A stretch of 64,000 nt of DNA from positions 22,631 through 86,630 of the forward strand of contig DATJYC010000043.1 of NCBI GenBank assembly GCA_035499735.1, written 5' to 3'. Below are positions 8,972 through 17,162 of this stretch, piece after piece. The position numbers were made by a program, and so were the translations under genes. This DNA is from VBDM01 sp035499735. GTDB lineage: Bacteria; Pseudomonadota; Gammaproteobacteria; Burkholderiales; SG8-39. Below the pieces are notes generated by a model that searched no databases, was not told the DNA's origin, and saw nothing but the letters and a program-made list of their open reading frames with translations. Within the stretch, counting starts at the first letter, position 1; every line of letters starts with the position of its first letter.

Positions 8972-9799
8972 TCAGCTCGTCCAGCGCGTGTAGGTGGAGC
9001 CCTGATTGCCCAGCGGCCTGTGGCAGCCCGAGAACGAGCAGTCGGGTCCGGTGCCGTCATGGTTGAGCGTGTTCTTCTGCATGCTTCCCAGATAAGGCGA
9101 GTTCCTCAAATGGCATGTGCTGCACTGGCCAGAGCCGTTCCCGAGACTGCTGTTGTGGTTCATCCGCTCCGCGGTGAAGGTCGTCGTGCTGGTGTGGCAG
9201 GCGTCGCAGCCCAGGCTCGCACCGTTGAGCAGCGCGGTCTTGTAGGGAATGTGGTTGGAGGGCATGGCGAGGCCAGGTCCCCCAGGGGTGTGACAGGTCT
9301 CGCAGCTTCCCGCAGCGACACCGTTGTGGTTGAACCCGGCCGGCACCCACGCCGCTGTGCGATGGCAGCTGTCGCAGGACGCAGTAGTTACCAAGTGGTT
9401 CGCCGGCTTCCCGGGCGCGAAGAAGCCGGTGTGGCAGGTCGTGCACGTCCCCGGCGCGACTGTCGCGTGGTTGTAGCGCGCGCCCTGCCAGGTGGCCGCG
9501 GAGCGGTGGCAGTTGTTGCAGGCCTCGTTCGTCTGCACGTGATTGGCGGGCTTGAAGGTCGTGGCGATGCGGCTGCCCGGGCGGTGGCAGTACTCGCACT
9601 GCCTGGGCGTGCCCGCCATCTGTCCGCCGACGTGGCAGTTCTCGCAGGGCGTGACTGCGTGCACGCCGGTGAGCGGGAACGTCGTGCGCAAGTGGTCGAA
9701 GGTGCTGCGGCCGCCCTGCGCGAACGCTGCGCCCGCGTTCAGCAGCACGGCGCCGAAAGCGATCAAGCGCGCCAGCCGAATGCCGTGTCCGGAGTCCAT
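8972..9799 (-). CDS. exported 9-heme cytochrome c
   Basis: A 275-residue protein with an N-terminal signal sequence (LIAFGAVLLNAGAAFAQ) and eight CxxCH heme-attachment motifs (CENCH, CEYCH, CNNCH, CTTCH, CDSCH, CETCH, CDACH, CSTCH). A ninth site, CSFSGCH, has four residues between the cysteines and is also a plausible heme site. Many extra His residues (FNHNG, YNHAT, NHVQT, NHLVT) could be distal ligands. The style is that of multiheme c-type electron carriers of the c3/c7 kind. It follows the 21-heme gene by 13 nt. An electron-transfer role in the periplasm or outer membrane is strongly implied; direction of flow cannot be read. Confidence 0.88.
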   Translation of the reverse strand: MDSGHGIRLARLIAFGAVLLNAGAAFAQGGRSTFDHLRTTFPLTGVHAVTPCENCHVGGQMAGTPRQCEYCHRPGSRIATTFKPANHVQTNEACNNCHRSAATWQGARYNHATVAPGTCTTCHTGFFAPGKPANHLVTTASCDSCHRTAAWVPAGFNHNGVAAGSCETCHTPGGPGLAMPSNHIPYKTALLNGASLGCDACHTSTTTFTAERMNHNSSLGNGSGQCSTCHLRNSPYLGSMQKNTLNHDGTGPDCSFSGCHRPLGNQGSTYTRWTS

Positions 9800-9812
9800 G
9801 TTGTTTCTCCCC

Positions 9813-11399
9813 TCACTGGAACAGACGCCCTGCGCCTCCCGACTTGATGGTCTTGAACGTGCTCGTGACGTGGCAGCGCTCGCAGACGGGCCCGAAGCCG
9901 CCGTTGTGGATGTCCTGCTCCGCGTGGCAGTCCGCGCAGGTGCTGGCGAGTTTGAGCTTCCCCTGCACCGGGAACCGGTGGCAGGCCAGGCAGTCCAGCC
10001 CGCGGTGCTTCCCGTCGAGGACGAAAGCGGTGCGCTTGTTGTGGTCGAAATCCCACTGCTTCCAGCTGCGCGGGTTGTGGCATTGCTCGCACGCCATCCC
10101 GAGCTTCAGCTTGTGCTTGTCGTCCTTGCGGTGGCACGAGTAGCAGTCGGTCTTGGCGTCCTTGAACTGCGGCGTCGTGTGGCAGTCCTTGCAGGCGACC
10201 TTGGCGTGCCGGCCGAGCAGCGGGAAGCGCGTGAGTCCGTGATCGATGCGGCTCTGCTTCCAGCTCGCATCGTTGTGGCACGACTCGCACTGGGCTCCGA
10301 GCTGCCCGTTGTGCTTGTCGTCCTTCCTGTGGCACGCGATGCAGGCCGTCGCGAGCTTCTCCCTGTAGACGAATCCCTTGTGGCAGCTGACACAGGTAAT
10401 CTGCGCGTGCTTGCCGCGCAGCGGATAGCGCGTGACCAGGCCGTGGTCGAAGATCGTGGCCTTCCAGTCTCTCTCGACGTGGCAGCTGTCGCACTTGTCT
10501 CCGAAGCGACCCTGATGCCCCTTCTTGTCGTCGTCCTTCTTGTGACAGGCGACGCACGTCGTGGGCGTCTTCTCCTTGTAGAGCATGCCGGTGTGGCAGG
10601 CGTCGCAGCGGACGAACTGGTGCCTGCCCTTCAGCTCGAACTTCGTATCGCGTGCATGGCTGAACCGGGTCGTCTTCCACGCCATGTCGGTGTGGCAGGT
10701 CTCGCACTTGGCGCCGAACCTGCCGCGATGCCCCTTCTTGTCGTCGTCCTTCTGGTGGCAGGAGACGCAGGCGAGCGGAGTTCCCTTGAAGTCCTGCGTC
10801 TTGTGGCAGGACTCGCAGGCGACATCCGAGTGGGCGTTCCGCAGCGGGAACTTCGTCTTGCTGTGGTCGAAGCGCGTCTGCTTCCACGAGATCTCGGTGT
10901 GGCAGTTGACGCACTCTGGGCCGAGCTTGCCCTTGTGCTTGTCGTCCTTCTTGTGGCACGCGTTGCAATCGTGCGCTGTGTTGCGGTACTTGACCGTCGG
11001 CACGTGGCAGGAGGCGCACTCGACCTTGGTCGAGGCGTGGGCGCCCTTGAGCAGGAAGTCGGTCTGCTTGTGGTCGAAGGTCCTGGAGTTCACGGGAGCG
11101 ATGTTCGCCTTTCGCCCCTTGTGGTCGGTGTGGCAGGCGCGGCAGTCCCGGTCGGGCATGCGTCCGTGGTAGCGCCGGTGCTGCGCGACGTCGGCGGCGA
11201 TCTCCTTGTGGCAGTCGAGACACTGCGTGCGCTGCCCGGCCCGGTTGAAGCGCACGTGGCAGTTCTTGCACTCGCTCTCCCACTTGGCGTGCCCCTCGAT
11301 GACCTGGCCCGGCATGACCGCAGTCTCCAGGCTCTGCGCGAAAGCGCCCGGGACGAGCAGCAGGAGGAGCCATCCGGTGACCTTCGCTCGTCTCGACAT
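9813..11399 (-). CDS. exported 21-heme cytochrome c with internal repeats
   Basis: A 528-residue protein with a signal peptide (VTGWLLLLLVPGAFAQ) and 21 CxxCH motifs by direct count, from CKNCH near residue 45 to CERCH near the C-terminus. The body is built from repeats of about 45-55 residues. Each has a CHKKDDKHKG-like segment, a WKxxxFDH segment carrying extra His, and an FPLxGxH segment before the next CxxCH. This points to growth by tandem duplication and a nanowire-like heme chain. The ATG at 11399 is chosen because it opens directly onto the signal peptide. It lies 5 nt after the b-type membrane protein gene. Such heme counts are typical of cytochromes that move electrons across or outside the outer membrane. 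Confidence 0.9.
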   Translation of the reverse strand: MSRRAKVTGWLLLLLVPGAFAQSLETAVMPGQVIEGHAKWESECKNCHVRFNRAGQRTQCLDCHKEIAADVAQHRRYHGRMPDRDCRACHTDHKGRKANIAPVNSRTFDHKQTDFLLKGAHASTKVECASCHVPTVKYRNTAHDCNACHKKDDKHKGKLGPECVNCHTEISWKQTRFDHSKTKFPLRNAHSDVACESCHKTQDFKGTPLACVSCHQKDDDKKGHRGRFGAKCETCHTDMAWKTTRFSHARDTKFELKGRHQFVRCDACHTGMLYKEKTPTTCVACHKKDDDKKGHQGRFGDKCDSCHVERDWKATIFDHGLVTRYPLRGKHAQITCVSCHKGFVYREKLATACIACHRKDDKHNGQLGAQCESCHNDASWKQSRIDHGLTRFPLLGRHAKVACKDCHTTPQFKDAKTDCYSCHRKDDKHKLKLGMACEQCHNPRSWKQWDFDHNKRTAFVLDGKHRGLDCLACHRFPVQGKLKLASTCADCHAEQDIHNGGFGPVCERCHVTSTFKTIKSGGAGRLFQ

Positions 11400-11404
11400 G
11401 AGCC

Positions 11405-12394
11405 TCAATACATGTGCACGTAGACCACATGGACGATCGCGCTGAATACCAGCATGAAGACGAAAGGAACGTGCAGGACGTGCCACAGGGAGAACAGGCG
11501 CTCGTAGGTGCGGAACTGGGCGACTTCCTTCAGCTCGCGCATGTAGCCCTTCAGGATCCGCCGCGCGACGCGGATGCGATGGCTGCGCTCGCCGCGAGGC
11601 CAGTTGCGCTCGCTGGCGGCGCGCGACAGGATCCGGCCGACGTCCCGCATGCTGCGCCAGTAGACGTAGCGGGTGCGCACCGTGAGCGCGAGAAACCGCC
11701 GCACGCCGAGCAGACCGAGACGGGTCTGGTCGGCGGCGTACGCTTCCAGGTCCTTGAGGCGCTGCTCCACGCTGGGCGCAAAGTGGAATTTCGACTTTAG
11801 CGACTCGCCCTGCAGGCCCAGGTGCTCCTGGCGCTCTCGCAGCGTGGCCTGGCGGCCGTAGAGGCCGTGGTGGATCTTGGTGTAGATGAAGCGCCCGATG
11901 ATTCCGCTGCCCGCGACGATCAGCATGCTGTAGAAGGCGACGGCGGCGTTGAGCGAGCCGATCCTGAGCGTGGAGTGGTACAGGATCAGGACCGGCCCGG
12001 CGATCCCGAGGAACATGTGCACCTTGAACCAGTGCCGGAGCTCCCCGGCCCGCTGAAGGAAGCGCACGCGCTTGCGCAGGGGATACAGGAGCAGCAGCAG
12101 CATGAAGATCGAGCCGACGAGGCCGAGGTTGTAGCCGAGATCGGAGCCGGGGGTATACAGCTCGGCGCGGCCGGCAAGCCAGGCGCCCGCGGCGAGAACG
12201 ATCGCCACGAGCCAGATCGCCGTGACCGGCAGGGGGCGGGCGTCCCCGCGACGCTCCGACCCCGCGTGCGGGCGCGGGCCCGCCGACCGGCGCTCGACAT
12301 CGTATGCGGGACTCACCGGGGACGACACAGGTCTGCTCGGACGATTGGTCGACGCGGAAGGAGTGCCATTGTCATCTGGACGGCGCACGGCCAT
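11405..12394 (-). CDS. membrane cytochrome-b-like protein of the conduit operon
   Basis: A 329-residue inner-membrane protein with about five hydrophobic helices (about 57-76, 85-106, 121-141, 148-171 and 303-329) and a basic cytoplasmic-looking stretch between the last two. His residues are placed as in b-heme membrane proteins: H121, H126 and H140 in helix 3, and H305, H308 and H322 in the last helix (LWHVLHVPF). I take it as a ferric-reductase-like or cytochrome b-like quinol/electron module that connects the inner membrane to the multiheme cytochromes. The first 50 residues are low-complexity, so a later start is possible. It is the promoter-proximal gene of the conduit operon and is divergent from the Fe-S/flavin oxidoreductase. 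Confidence 0.7.
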   Translation of the reverse strand: MAVRRPDDNGTPSASTNRPSRPVSSPVSPAYDVERRSAGPRPHAGSERRGDARPLPVTAIWLVAIVLAAGAWLAGRAELYTPGSDLGYNLGLVGSIFMLLLLLYPLRKRVRFLQRAGELRHWFKVHMFLGIAGPVLILYHSTLRIGSLNAAVAFYSMLIVAGSGIIGRFIYTKIHHGLYGRQATLRERQEHLGLQGESLKSKFHFAPSVEQRLKDLEAYAADQTRLGLLGVRRFLALTVRTRYVYWRSMRDVGRILSRAASERNWPRGERSHRIRVARRILKGYMRELKEVAQFRTYERLFSLWHVLHVPFVFMLVFSAIVHVVYVHMY

Positions 12395-12559
12395 CCATGA
12401 AAATCTTCCACCATGCCCAGAAGAATCGACGCAGTCGTGAAAAACTGCCGCGCCTCCCGTTGCCTCCAGAACGCGGGCGTAGGATACGATATATTCAAGC
12501 GGGTGTCGGTGATTTTCTCTGTCTCCGATTCACGACACACAGACGTTTCTCATTCTCAC
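12395..12559. promoter_or_regulatory. divergent intergenic region of the conduit cluster
   Basis: This stretch separates the minus-strand cytochrome operon from the plus-strand oxidoreductase and must hold promoters for both if they are expressed divergently. It is locally more AT-rich (for example around 12484-12500) and lacks the strong third-position GC bias of the flanking genes. I cannot place a convincing sigma70 pair with correct spacing. Confidence 0.35.
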
Positions 12560-13867
12560 GTGCTAGCAGGCGCAAACCTCACCACGCTGCTCTTATACGG
12601 GCTGCCCTTCCTTGCGGTGCTCGCCTGGTACGTCGTGCGCCAGCGCCGCCGCGACCGCGAGGGCAGCGAGCGCCTCCAGCAGGCGATCGAGGAGGGGCTC
12701 AACGAGCCCGCGTCGCTGCACCCTGTCATCGATCCGCGCAAGTGCCTCAACTCCAGGGCGTGCGTCGCGGCCTGCCCGGAGGACGCCATCGGCATCGTCA
12801 ACGGCAAGGCGCAGCTGGTGAATGCCGCGGCGTGCATCGGCCACGGGGCCTGCATGGCCTCGTGCCCGCACGACGCGATCACCCTGGTATTCGGCACCGA
12901 GAAGCGCGGCATGGACATCCCCCTGGTCAAGCCGAACTTCGAGACCAACGTGCCCGGCCTGTTCATCGCCGGGGAGCTCGGCGGGATGGGGCTCATACGC
13001 AAGGCGGTCGAGCAGGGCCGGCAGGCGATGGAATCGATCGCGAAGCTGAAGGGCAGCGGCCTGCCGCACGACGTCGTGATCGTCGGCGCCGGCCCGGCCG
13101 GCATCTCGGCCTCGCTCGCCGCGAAGGAAAGGAACCTCAAGTTCGTGACGGTCGAGCAGGAGAGCTCGTTCGGCGGCACCGTCTATCACTACCCGCGCAA
13201 CAAGGTCGTCATGACCGCGCCGGTGCAGTTGCCGATCATCGGCAAGATGAACTTCGGGGAGGTGAGCAAGGAGAAGCTCCTCGAGTTCTGGAACGGCGTC
13301 GTCAGGCGCACGGGCATCAAGATCAATTTCTTCGAGCGCATGGAGACGCTGAAGCCGGACCGCAACGGTTTCGTCCTCAGGACCTCGAAGCAGGAGTACC
13401 GCACGCGCGCGGTCCTGCTGACCATAGGCCGCCGCGGCACGCCCCGCAAGCTCGGCGTGAAGGGCGAGGAACGGCCCAACGTGGTCTACCGCCTGATCGA
13501 CCCCGAGCAGTACCGCGGCCAGCACGTGCTCGTCGTCGGCGGGGGCGACTCCGCGCTCGAGGCGGCGCTCGCCTGCGCCGACGAGGCCGGCACGAGGGTC
13601 ACGCTCTCCTACCGCAGCGAGGCGTTCTCGCGCGTGAAGCAGAAGAACCGCGAGGCCGTGCAGCGCGCCGAGAGCGCCCGCAGGCTGAAGGTCGTTCTTT
13701 CCTCGAACGTCGAGCAGATCGGCGAGGGCAGCGTCACCCTCGACCAGGGCGGCAGGAAGATCGAGCTGAAGAACGACGCGGTGATCGTATGCGCGGGCGG
13801 CATCCTGCCGACCCCCTTCCTCAAGGAGATCGGCGTGCAGGTCGACACCAAGTACGGCACGGCCTAG
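12560..13867 (+). CDS. membrane-anchored Fe-S/FAD NAD(P)-type oxidoreductase
   Basis: A 435-residue protein with an N-terminal transmembrane helix (about 7-27), a two-motif ferredoxin region and a thioredoxin-reductase-like flavin domain. The flavin domain has GAGPAG at about 176-181 and a second Rossmann motif VLVVGGGDSALEAA. The ferredoxin motifs are CLNSRACVAACP and CIGHGACMASCP; the second cysteine of the usual CxxCxxCxxxCP is Ser in one and His in the other. The GTG at 12560 is chosen because translation from an upstream ATG at 12413 gives sequence without coding-like codon use. Divergence from the cytochrome operon suggests it passes electrons between NAD(P)H and the conduit. Family known from proteobacterial genomes; partners inferred. 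Confidence 0.78.
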   Translation: MLAGANLTTLLLYGLPFLAVLAWYVVRQRRRDREGSERLQQAIEEGLNEPASLHPVIDPRKCLNSRACVAACPEDAIGIVNGKAQLVNAAACIGHGACMASCPHDAITLVFGTEKRGMDIPLVKPNFETNVPGLFIAGELGGMGLIRKAVEQGRQAMESIAKLKGSGLPHDVVIVGAGPAGISASLAAKERNLKFVTVEQESSFGGTVYHYPRNKVVMTAPVQLPIIGKMNFGEVSKEKLLEFWNGVVRRTGIKINFFERMETLKPDRNGFVLRTSKQEYRTRAVLLTIGRRGTPRKLGVKGEERPNVVYRLIDPEQYRGQHVLVVGGGDSALEAALACADEAGTRVTLSYRSEAFSRVKQKNREAVQRAESARRLKVVLSSNVEQIGEGSVTLDQGGRKIELKNDAVIVCAGGILPTPFLKEIGVQVDTKYGTA

Positions 13868-14647
13868 CTACACCGCGGCGCGCTTCGAAATTCCCCCGTC
13901 GATGGTGACGATGGTGCCGCTCGTATAGGAGGACAGGTCGGAGGCGAGGAACACCACGCTCGCGGCGATCTCGTCGACGGTCGCCGGGCGCCCGAAGGGA
14001 TTCTTCTTCAGCAGCTCAGCGTAGCGCTCCTCGTCGCCGAGGATCGCCTTCGCGCGCTTTTTCGAGATCTTCATGACGCGGTCGGTGGCCACCGGCCCCG
14101 GGTTGACCGCCAGCACGCGAACGCCGTATTCGGGGCTCGCCGCGCCCAGCGCGAGAGTCATCGACATCAGGCTGGCGTTGCCCATCGAGCCCGCGACGTA
14201 CGCCGGGATAGGACGTTCGCCCGCGGCGCCGATGATGTTGACGATGACGCCGCGTTTCCTCGCCTTCATTTTTGCGAGGTAATGGCGAGTGAGCGCGACG
14301 TAGCCGAACACCTTCAGGTCCCAGCCCGCGCGCCAGGCCGCGTCGTCGACCTCCTCGATCGGCCCCGCCGGAATGTCGCCCGCGTTGTTGATCAGTATGT
14401 CGACCTCGGGGCAGGCCTCGATCAGCTTCCCGCGACCCGCGTCCTGCGACAGGTCTAGCGCTAACGTCCGAACCTCGACCCTCGCGCTCTTCCTGATTTC
14501 GGCCGCTTCGCGCTCGAGCAGGTCCTTCGACCGCGCCGCGAGGCGCAGCGCGCAGCCCTCGCGCGCGAACCACTGCGCGATTCCGAGCCCGATGCCCTTC
14601 GACGCGCCCGTGACGAGCACCGTGCGTCCCGCGAGCTTGAGGTCCAT
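13868..14647 (-). CDS. SDR family oxidoreductase
   Basis: A 259-residue short-chain dehydrogenase/reductase. The cofactor motif TGASKGIGLGIAQ is at about 14-26, and NNAGD follows at about 90. The usual YxxxK active site reads YVAGSMGN here, so the Lys expected four residues after Tyr is replaced by Met. The Ser partner position reads NIIGAAGE, without an obvious Ser. This makes it a divergent SDR whose catalytic activity is uncertain although the fold is clear. It lies 13 nt after the enoyl-CoA hydratase gene in the same minus-strand operon and abuts the convergent oxidoreductase stop. Confidence 0.8.
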   Translation of the reverse strand: MDLKLAGRTVLVTGASKGIGLGIAQWFAREGCALRLAARSKDLLEREAAEIRKSARVEVRTLALDLSQDAGRGKLIEACPEVDILINNAGDIPAGPIEEVDDAAWRAGWDLKVFGYVALTRHYLAKMKARKRGVIVNIIGAAGERPIPAYVAGSMGNASLMSMTLALGAASPEYGVRVLAVNPGPVATDRVMKISKKRAKAILGDEERYAELLKKNPFGRPATVDEIAASVVFLASDLSSYTSGTIVTIDGGISKRAAV

Positions 14648-14660
14648 TCCGGATATCCCC

Positions 14661-15377
14661 TTACTTGACGGCCCGGGCCTTGGCCTTCAGCCGAAGCGCT
14701 CGCGCACGCCTGCCGTCGCCCTTCCCGAGCGCGCGGAAGATGTCCTGATAGACCGCGACCACGTCGCGCGGCTGCTCCGCGAGTTTCTGCGCGAACGCGA
14801 GGGTCTCGCGCTCGAGGCCGGATGCGGGGAACACCTCGTCGAGAAAGCCCCACTCGCGGAGCGTCGCCGCCGCGAGGACCTCGCCAGCCAGCATCAAGCG
14901 CCGGGTGCGCATCTCGCCGATCATGGTATATAGCCGCTCGAGCGCCGTGATCGGGTAATAGAGCCTGTTCTTCACCGCCGGCACCGAGAGCTTGAGGACG
15001 TCGTCGCCGAAGCGGAAGTCCGTCGACGCCGCGAGCTGGACGCCTCCGCCGTAGCAGTTCGCGTGCAGCATGGCGATCGTCGGAAAAGGCATGGCCCGCA
15101 TGTCGCTCCAGAAGGTTTCGACGCCCTTCTCGACGACGGCGAACCCGTGTGCGCGTTTCGGGAAGGTTTCCACGAACTTGAGATCGACTCCCGCCGAGAA
15201 AGATCGCTCGCCCGCGCCGCGCAGCACCATCGCCCCGACGTCCTTGCGCTTCTTCAGCGCCCTCGCCGCAGCGGCGAGCCCCTGCGCGATGCCCGCGTCG
15301 ATCGCGTTCATGCGCGCCGCGTTGTCGAACGTGACGACCGCGACCGCGCCGCGGATCTCGGTGGAGACAGAGCCCAC
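14661..15377 (-). CDS. enoyl-CoA hydratase/isomerase family protein
   Basis: A 238-residue crotonase-fold protein. The oxyanion segments read RSFSAGVDLKF and HANCYGGGVQLA. The position of the first catalytic Glu and the second acidic residue are not the standard ECH pair (LSVPAVKNRLYYP replaces the usual PE.xLG), so it may be an isomerase or a divergent hydrolase rather than a classical hydratase. The GTG at 15377 begins one base after the TGA of the upstream hydrolase gene, which fixes the start; longer frames upstream run into that gene. It is part of a tightly packed catabolic operon with a Bug-type binding-protein pair. Confidence 0.78.
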   Translation of the reverse strand: MGSVSTEIRGAVAVVTFDNAARMNAIDAGIAQGLAAAARALKKRKDVGAMVLRGAGERSFSAGVDLKFVETFPKRAHGFAVVEKGVETFWSDMRAMPFPTIAMLHANCYGGGVQLAASTDFRFGDDVLKLSVPAVKNRLYYPITALERLYTMIGEMRTRRLMLAGEVLAAATLREWGFLDEVFPASGLERETLAFAQKLAEQPRDVVAVYQDIFRALGKGDGRRARALRLKAKARAVK

Positions 15378-15378
15378 G

Positions 15379-16206
15379 TCAGCCGCTCGCCACGGCGACC
15401 GACTCGATGAAACCGAGGCACAGGCGATTGAACTCGGCCGGGTTCTCGAGGTTGACGCAGTGCCCGGTCTGAGGAAATACGTGCAGGCGCGCGTCCGGGA
15501 GAACCCGGGCCAGGAAATCGCTCGGCTTGCGGCACGGCTCGTCCTCGTCGCCGACGACCACGAGCACCGGAAGACGGAGCGCAACGAGGCGCTTCTCGTG
15601 CACGTACAGGGGCGGGCGCCGCCCCTGCACGCCGAGCTGGGTATTGGCGTGCCCCGCCGGCGACATCGCTAGGAGCTGCTCGTTGAAGCGGCGGAACTCG
15701 GCCGGGTTCTTGTCTTTCAGGCGCCGGCGGTTCGGGCTGTCGTTCATCTGCGCCGCGAGCGCCGCCATCCCGCGCTCTCCCAGCAGCTTCGCGGTCGCCC
15801 GCGCGGCGGCGCAGAACGTCTCCGGGTCGTCCGATCCCGAGCCGATGCCGACCAGCGTCGCCGAGAGGACGCGCTGCGGCTCCTTGAGCGCGTACTGCAG
15901 GCTCGAGGCCGCGCCCATCGACACGCCGACGAGGTGGGCCCGCTCGATCGCGAGGCCGTCCATCACCGCGGCGATGTCGGCGACCGCGTGATCCTGCGAG
16001 TAGCGGTCGGCGGAGGCAGGCACCTCCGAGGGCGGATAGCCGCGCGCGTTGAACGTCACGCAGCGGCAGCGGCTGCGGAAGGCTTCGACCTGCCCGTCGA
16101 AGCTGCGGCAGGAGCCGCCGTACTCGTGCACGAAGAGGACGGCCGTGCCCTTCCCGCTCTCCTCGCAGTGGATCTTCGTTCCGTCGGCGCTCAGGACTTG
16201 CTTCAT
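15379..16206 (-). CDS. alpha/beta-fold hydrolase
   Basis: A 275-residue alpha/beta hydrolase. The oxyanion region VLFVHEYGG, the nucleophile elbow GVSMGA (Ser), the acid region VVGDEDEPC and the late His in TGHCVNLENP are in canonical order. The ATG overlaps the stop of the upstream Bug-type binding protein by 4 nt. Comparable enzymes include enol-lactone hydrolases and C-C bond hydrolases, but the substrate cannot be decided. The operon context (Bug proteins, enoyl-CoA hydratase-like protein, SDR) suggests organic acid breakdown. Confidence 0.84.
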   Translation of the reverse strand: MKQVLSADGTKIHCEESGKGTAVLFVHEYGGSCRSFDGQVEAFRSRCRCVTFNARGYPPSEVPASADRYSQDHAVADIAAVMDGLAIERAHLVGVSMGAASSLQYALKEPQRVLSATLVGIGSGSDDPETFCAAARATAKLLGERGMAALAAQMNDSPNRRRLKDKNPAEFRRFNEQLLAMSPAGHANTQLGVQGRRPPLYVHEKRLVALRLPVLVVVGDEDEPCRKPSDFLARVLPDARLHVFPQTGHCVNLENPAEFNRLCLGFIESVAVASG

Positions 16207-17162
16207 TCGACCTTGAACCCCGAAGTCTTCACGACCTGAGCCCATCTCGCAATCTCGCGCTCGATCACGGCGGAGAATTCCTGCGGCGAGTCGGCGATGG
16301 GCTCGAGCCCCTGCGTCGAGATCGCATCGCGCAGCTCGGCCGACGCGACCGCCTTGCGCACCTCGGCGTTCAGCCTCGCGACGATCGCGGCGGGAGTGCC
16401 CTTCGGCGCAATCAGCCCGAACCATGCGGTCACGTCGATTCCGGGCAGGCCCGCCTCGGCCGCAGTGGGGACGGCCGGGAGCCGAGCGGTGCGCTCGGGT
16501 GCGAGCACCGCGAGCGCGCGCAGCCTGCCCGACTGGATGTTCTGCACCTGGAACGAGGCGAGCACGTCGAAGCCGATCTGGACCTGGCCGGCGAGCAGGT
16601 CGACGAGCACGGGCGCCACGCCCTTGTAGGGCACGTGCACGATATCGACCTTCGCGAGCGACTTGAAGCTCTCGCCGGCGAAGTGCTGCAGCGTTCCGTC
16701 GCCGATCGAGCCGAAGTTGTAGCGCCCGGGGTTCGCCCGGGCGAGCGCGATCAGCTCGCCTAGGGATTTCGCCGGGACCTGGGCGTTGACCACCACGATG
16801 AAGGGCGCGCTCGCGACGAGGCTCACCGGCGCGAACGCGGCGAGCGAATCGTAGGGGGGATTCGCGCGCACCACCGGCGCCATGCCCAGCGTCGACACCG
16901 TTCCCAGGCCCAGCGTGTAGCCGTCGGCGGGCGATCTTGCGAGCGCGGCGAGGCCGATGGTGCCGCCCGCGCCGGCGCGGTTCTCGACGATCAGCTGCTG
17001 CCCCAGCCCTTCGCCCAGCTTCTTGGCGAGCGAGCGCCCGATGAGGTCGGTCGAGCCGCCTGCGGGGAAGGGAACGATCAGCCGCAGCGGGCGGGCCGGG
17101 TAGTCCTGGGCGGGCGCCGCTCCGCAGGCGCAAACAAGCAGCGTGGCGAGGAGGGCTCTCAC
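16203..17162 (-). CDS. Bug/TctC-type tripartite tricarboxylate binding protein
   Basis: A 319-residue periplasmic binding protein. A signal peptide (LLATLLVCACGAAPAQ) is followed by YPARPLRLIVPFPAGGSTD and ENRAGAGGTIG, both signature segments of the Bug/TctC family. These proteins capture carboxylates such as citrate or aromatic acids for TctAB-type permeases. No TctA or TctB gene is present in the window, so it either works with a permease elsewhere or acts as a sensor. The start is a GTG sharing bases with the TAG of the preceding Bug gene. Confidence 0.87.
   Translation of the reverse strand: MRALLATLLVCACGAAPAQDYPARPLRLIVPFPAGGSTDLIGRSLAKKLGEGLGQQLIVENRAGAGGTIGLAALARSPADGYTLGLGTVSTLGMAPVVRANPPYDSLAAFAPVSLVASAPFIVVVNAQVPAKSLGELIALARANPGRYNFGSIGDGTLQHFAGESFKSLAKVDIVHVPYKGVAPVLVDLLAGQVQIGFDVLASFQVQNIQSGRLRALAVLAPERTARLPAVPTAAEAGLPGIDVTAWFGLIAPKGTPAAIVARLNAEVRKAVASAELRDAISTQGLEPIADSPQEFSAVIEREIARWAQVVKTSGFKVE

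Noticed and set aside
9813..11399. Repeated DNA in the 21-heme gene as a possible CRISPR or direct-repeat array
   Set aside because: The repeats are imperfect, in frame and explained by protein repeats; there are no uniform spacers.
9543..11423. Plus-strand open frame of over 600 codons across the multiheme genes
   Set aside because: It reflects the repeated CxxCH codons on the other strand; the protein would be repetitive Val/Ala/Leu/Arg without domain, and the minus strand has 30 heme motifs.
12413..12559. N-terminal extension of the Fe-S flavoprotein to the ATG at 12413
   Set aside because: Codon third positions there lose the strong GC bias, and the extension would put about 50 unrelated residues before an otherwise N-terminal membrane helix.
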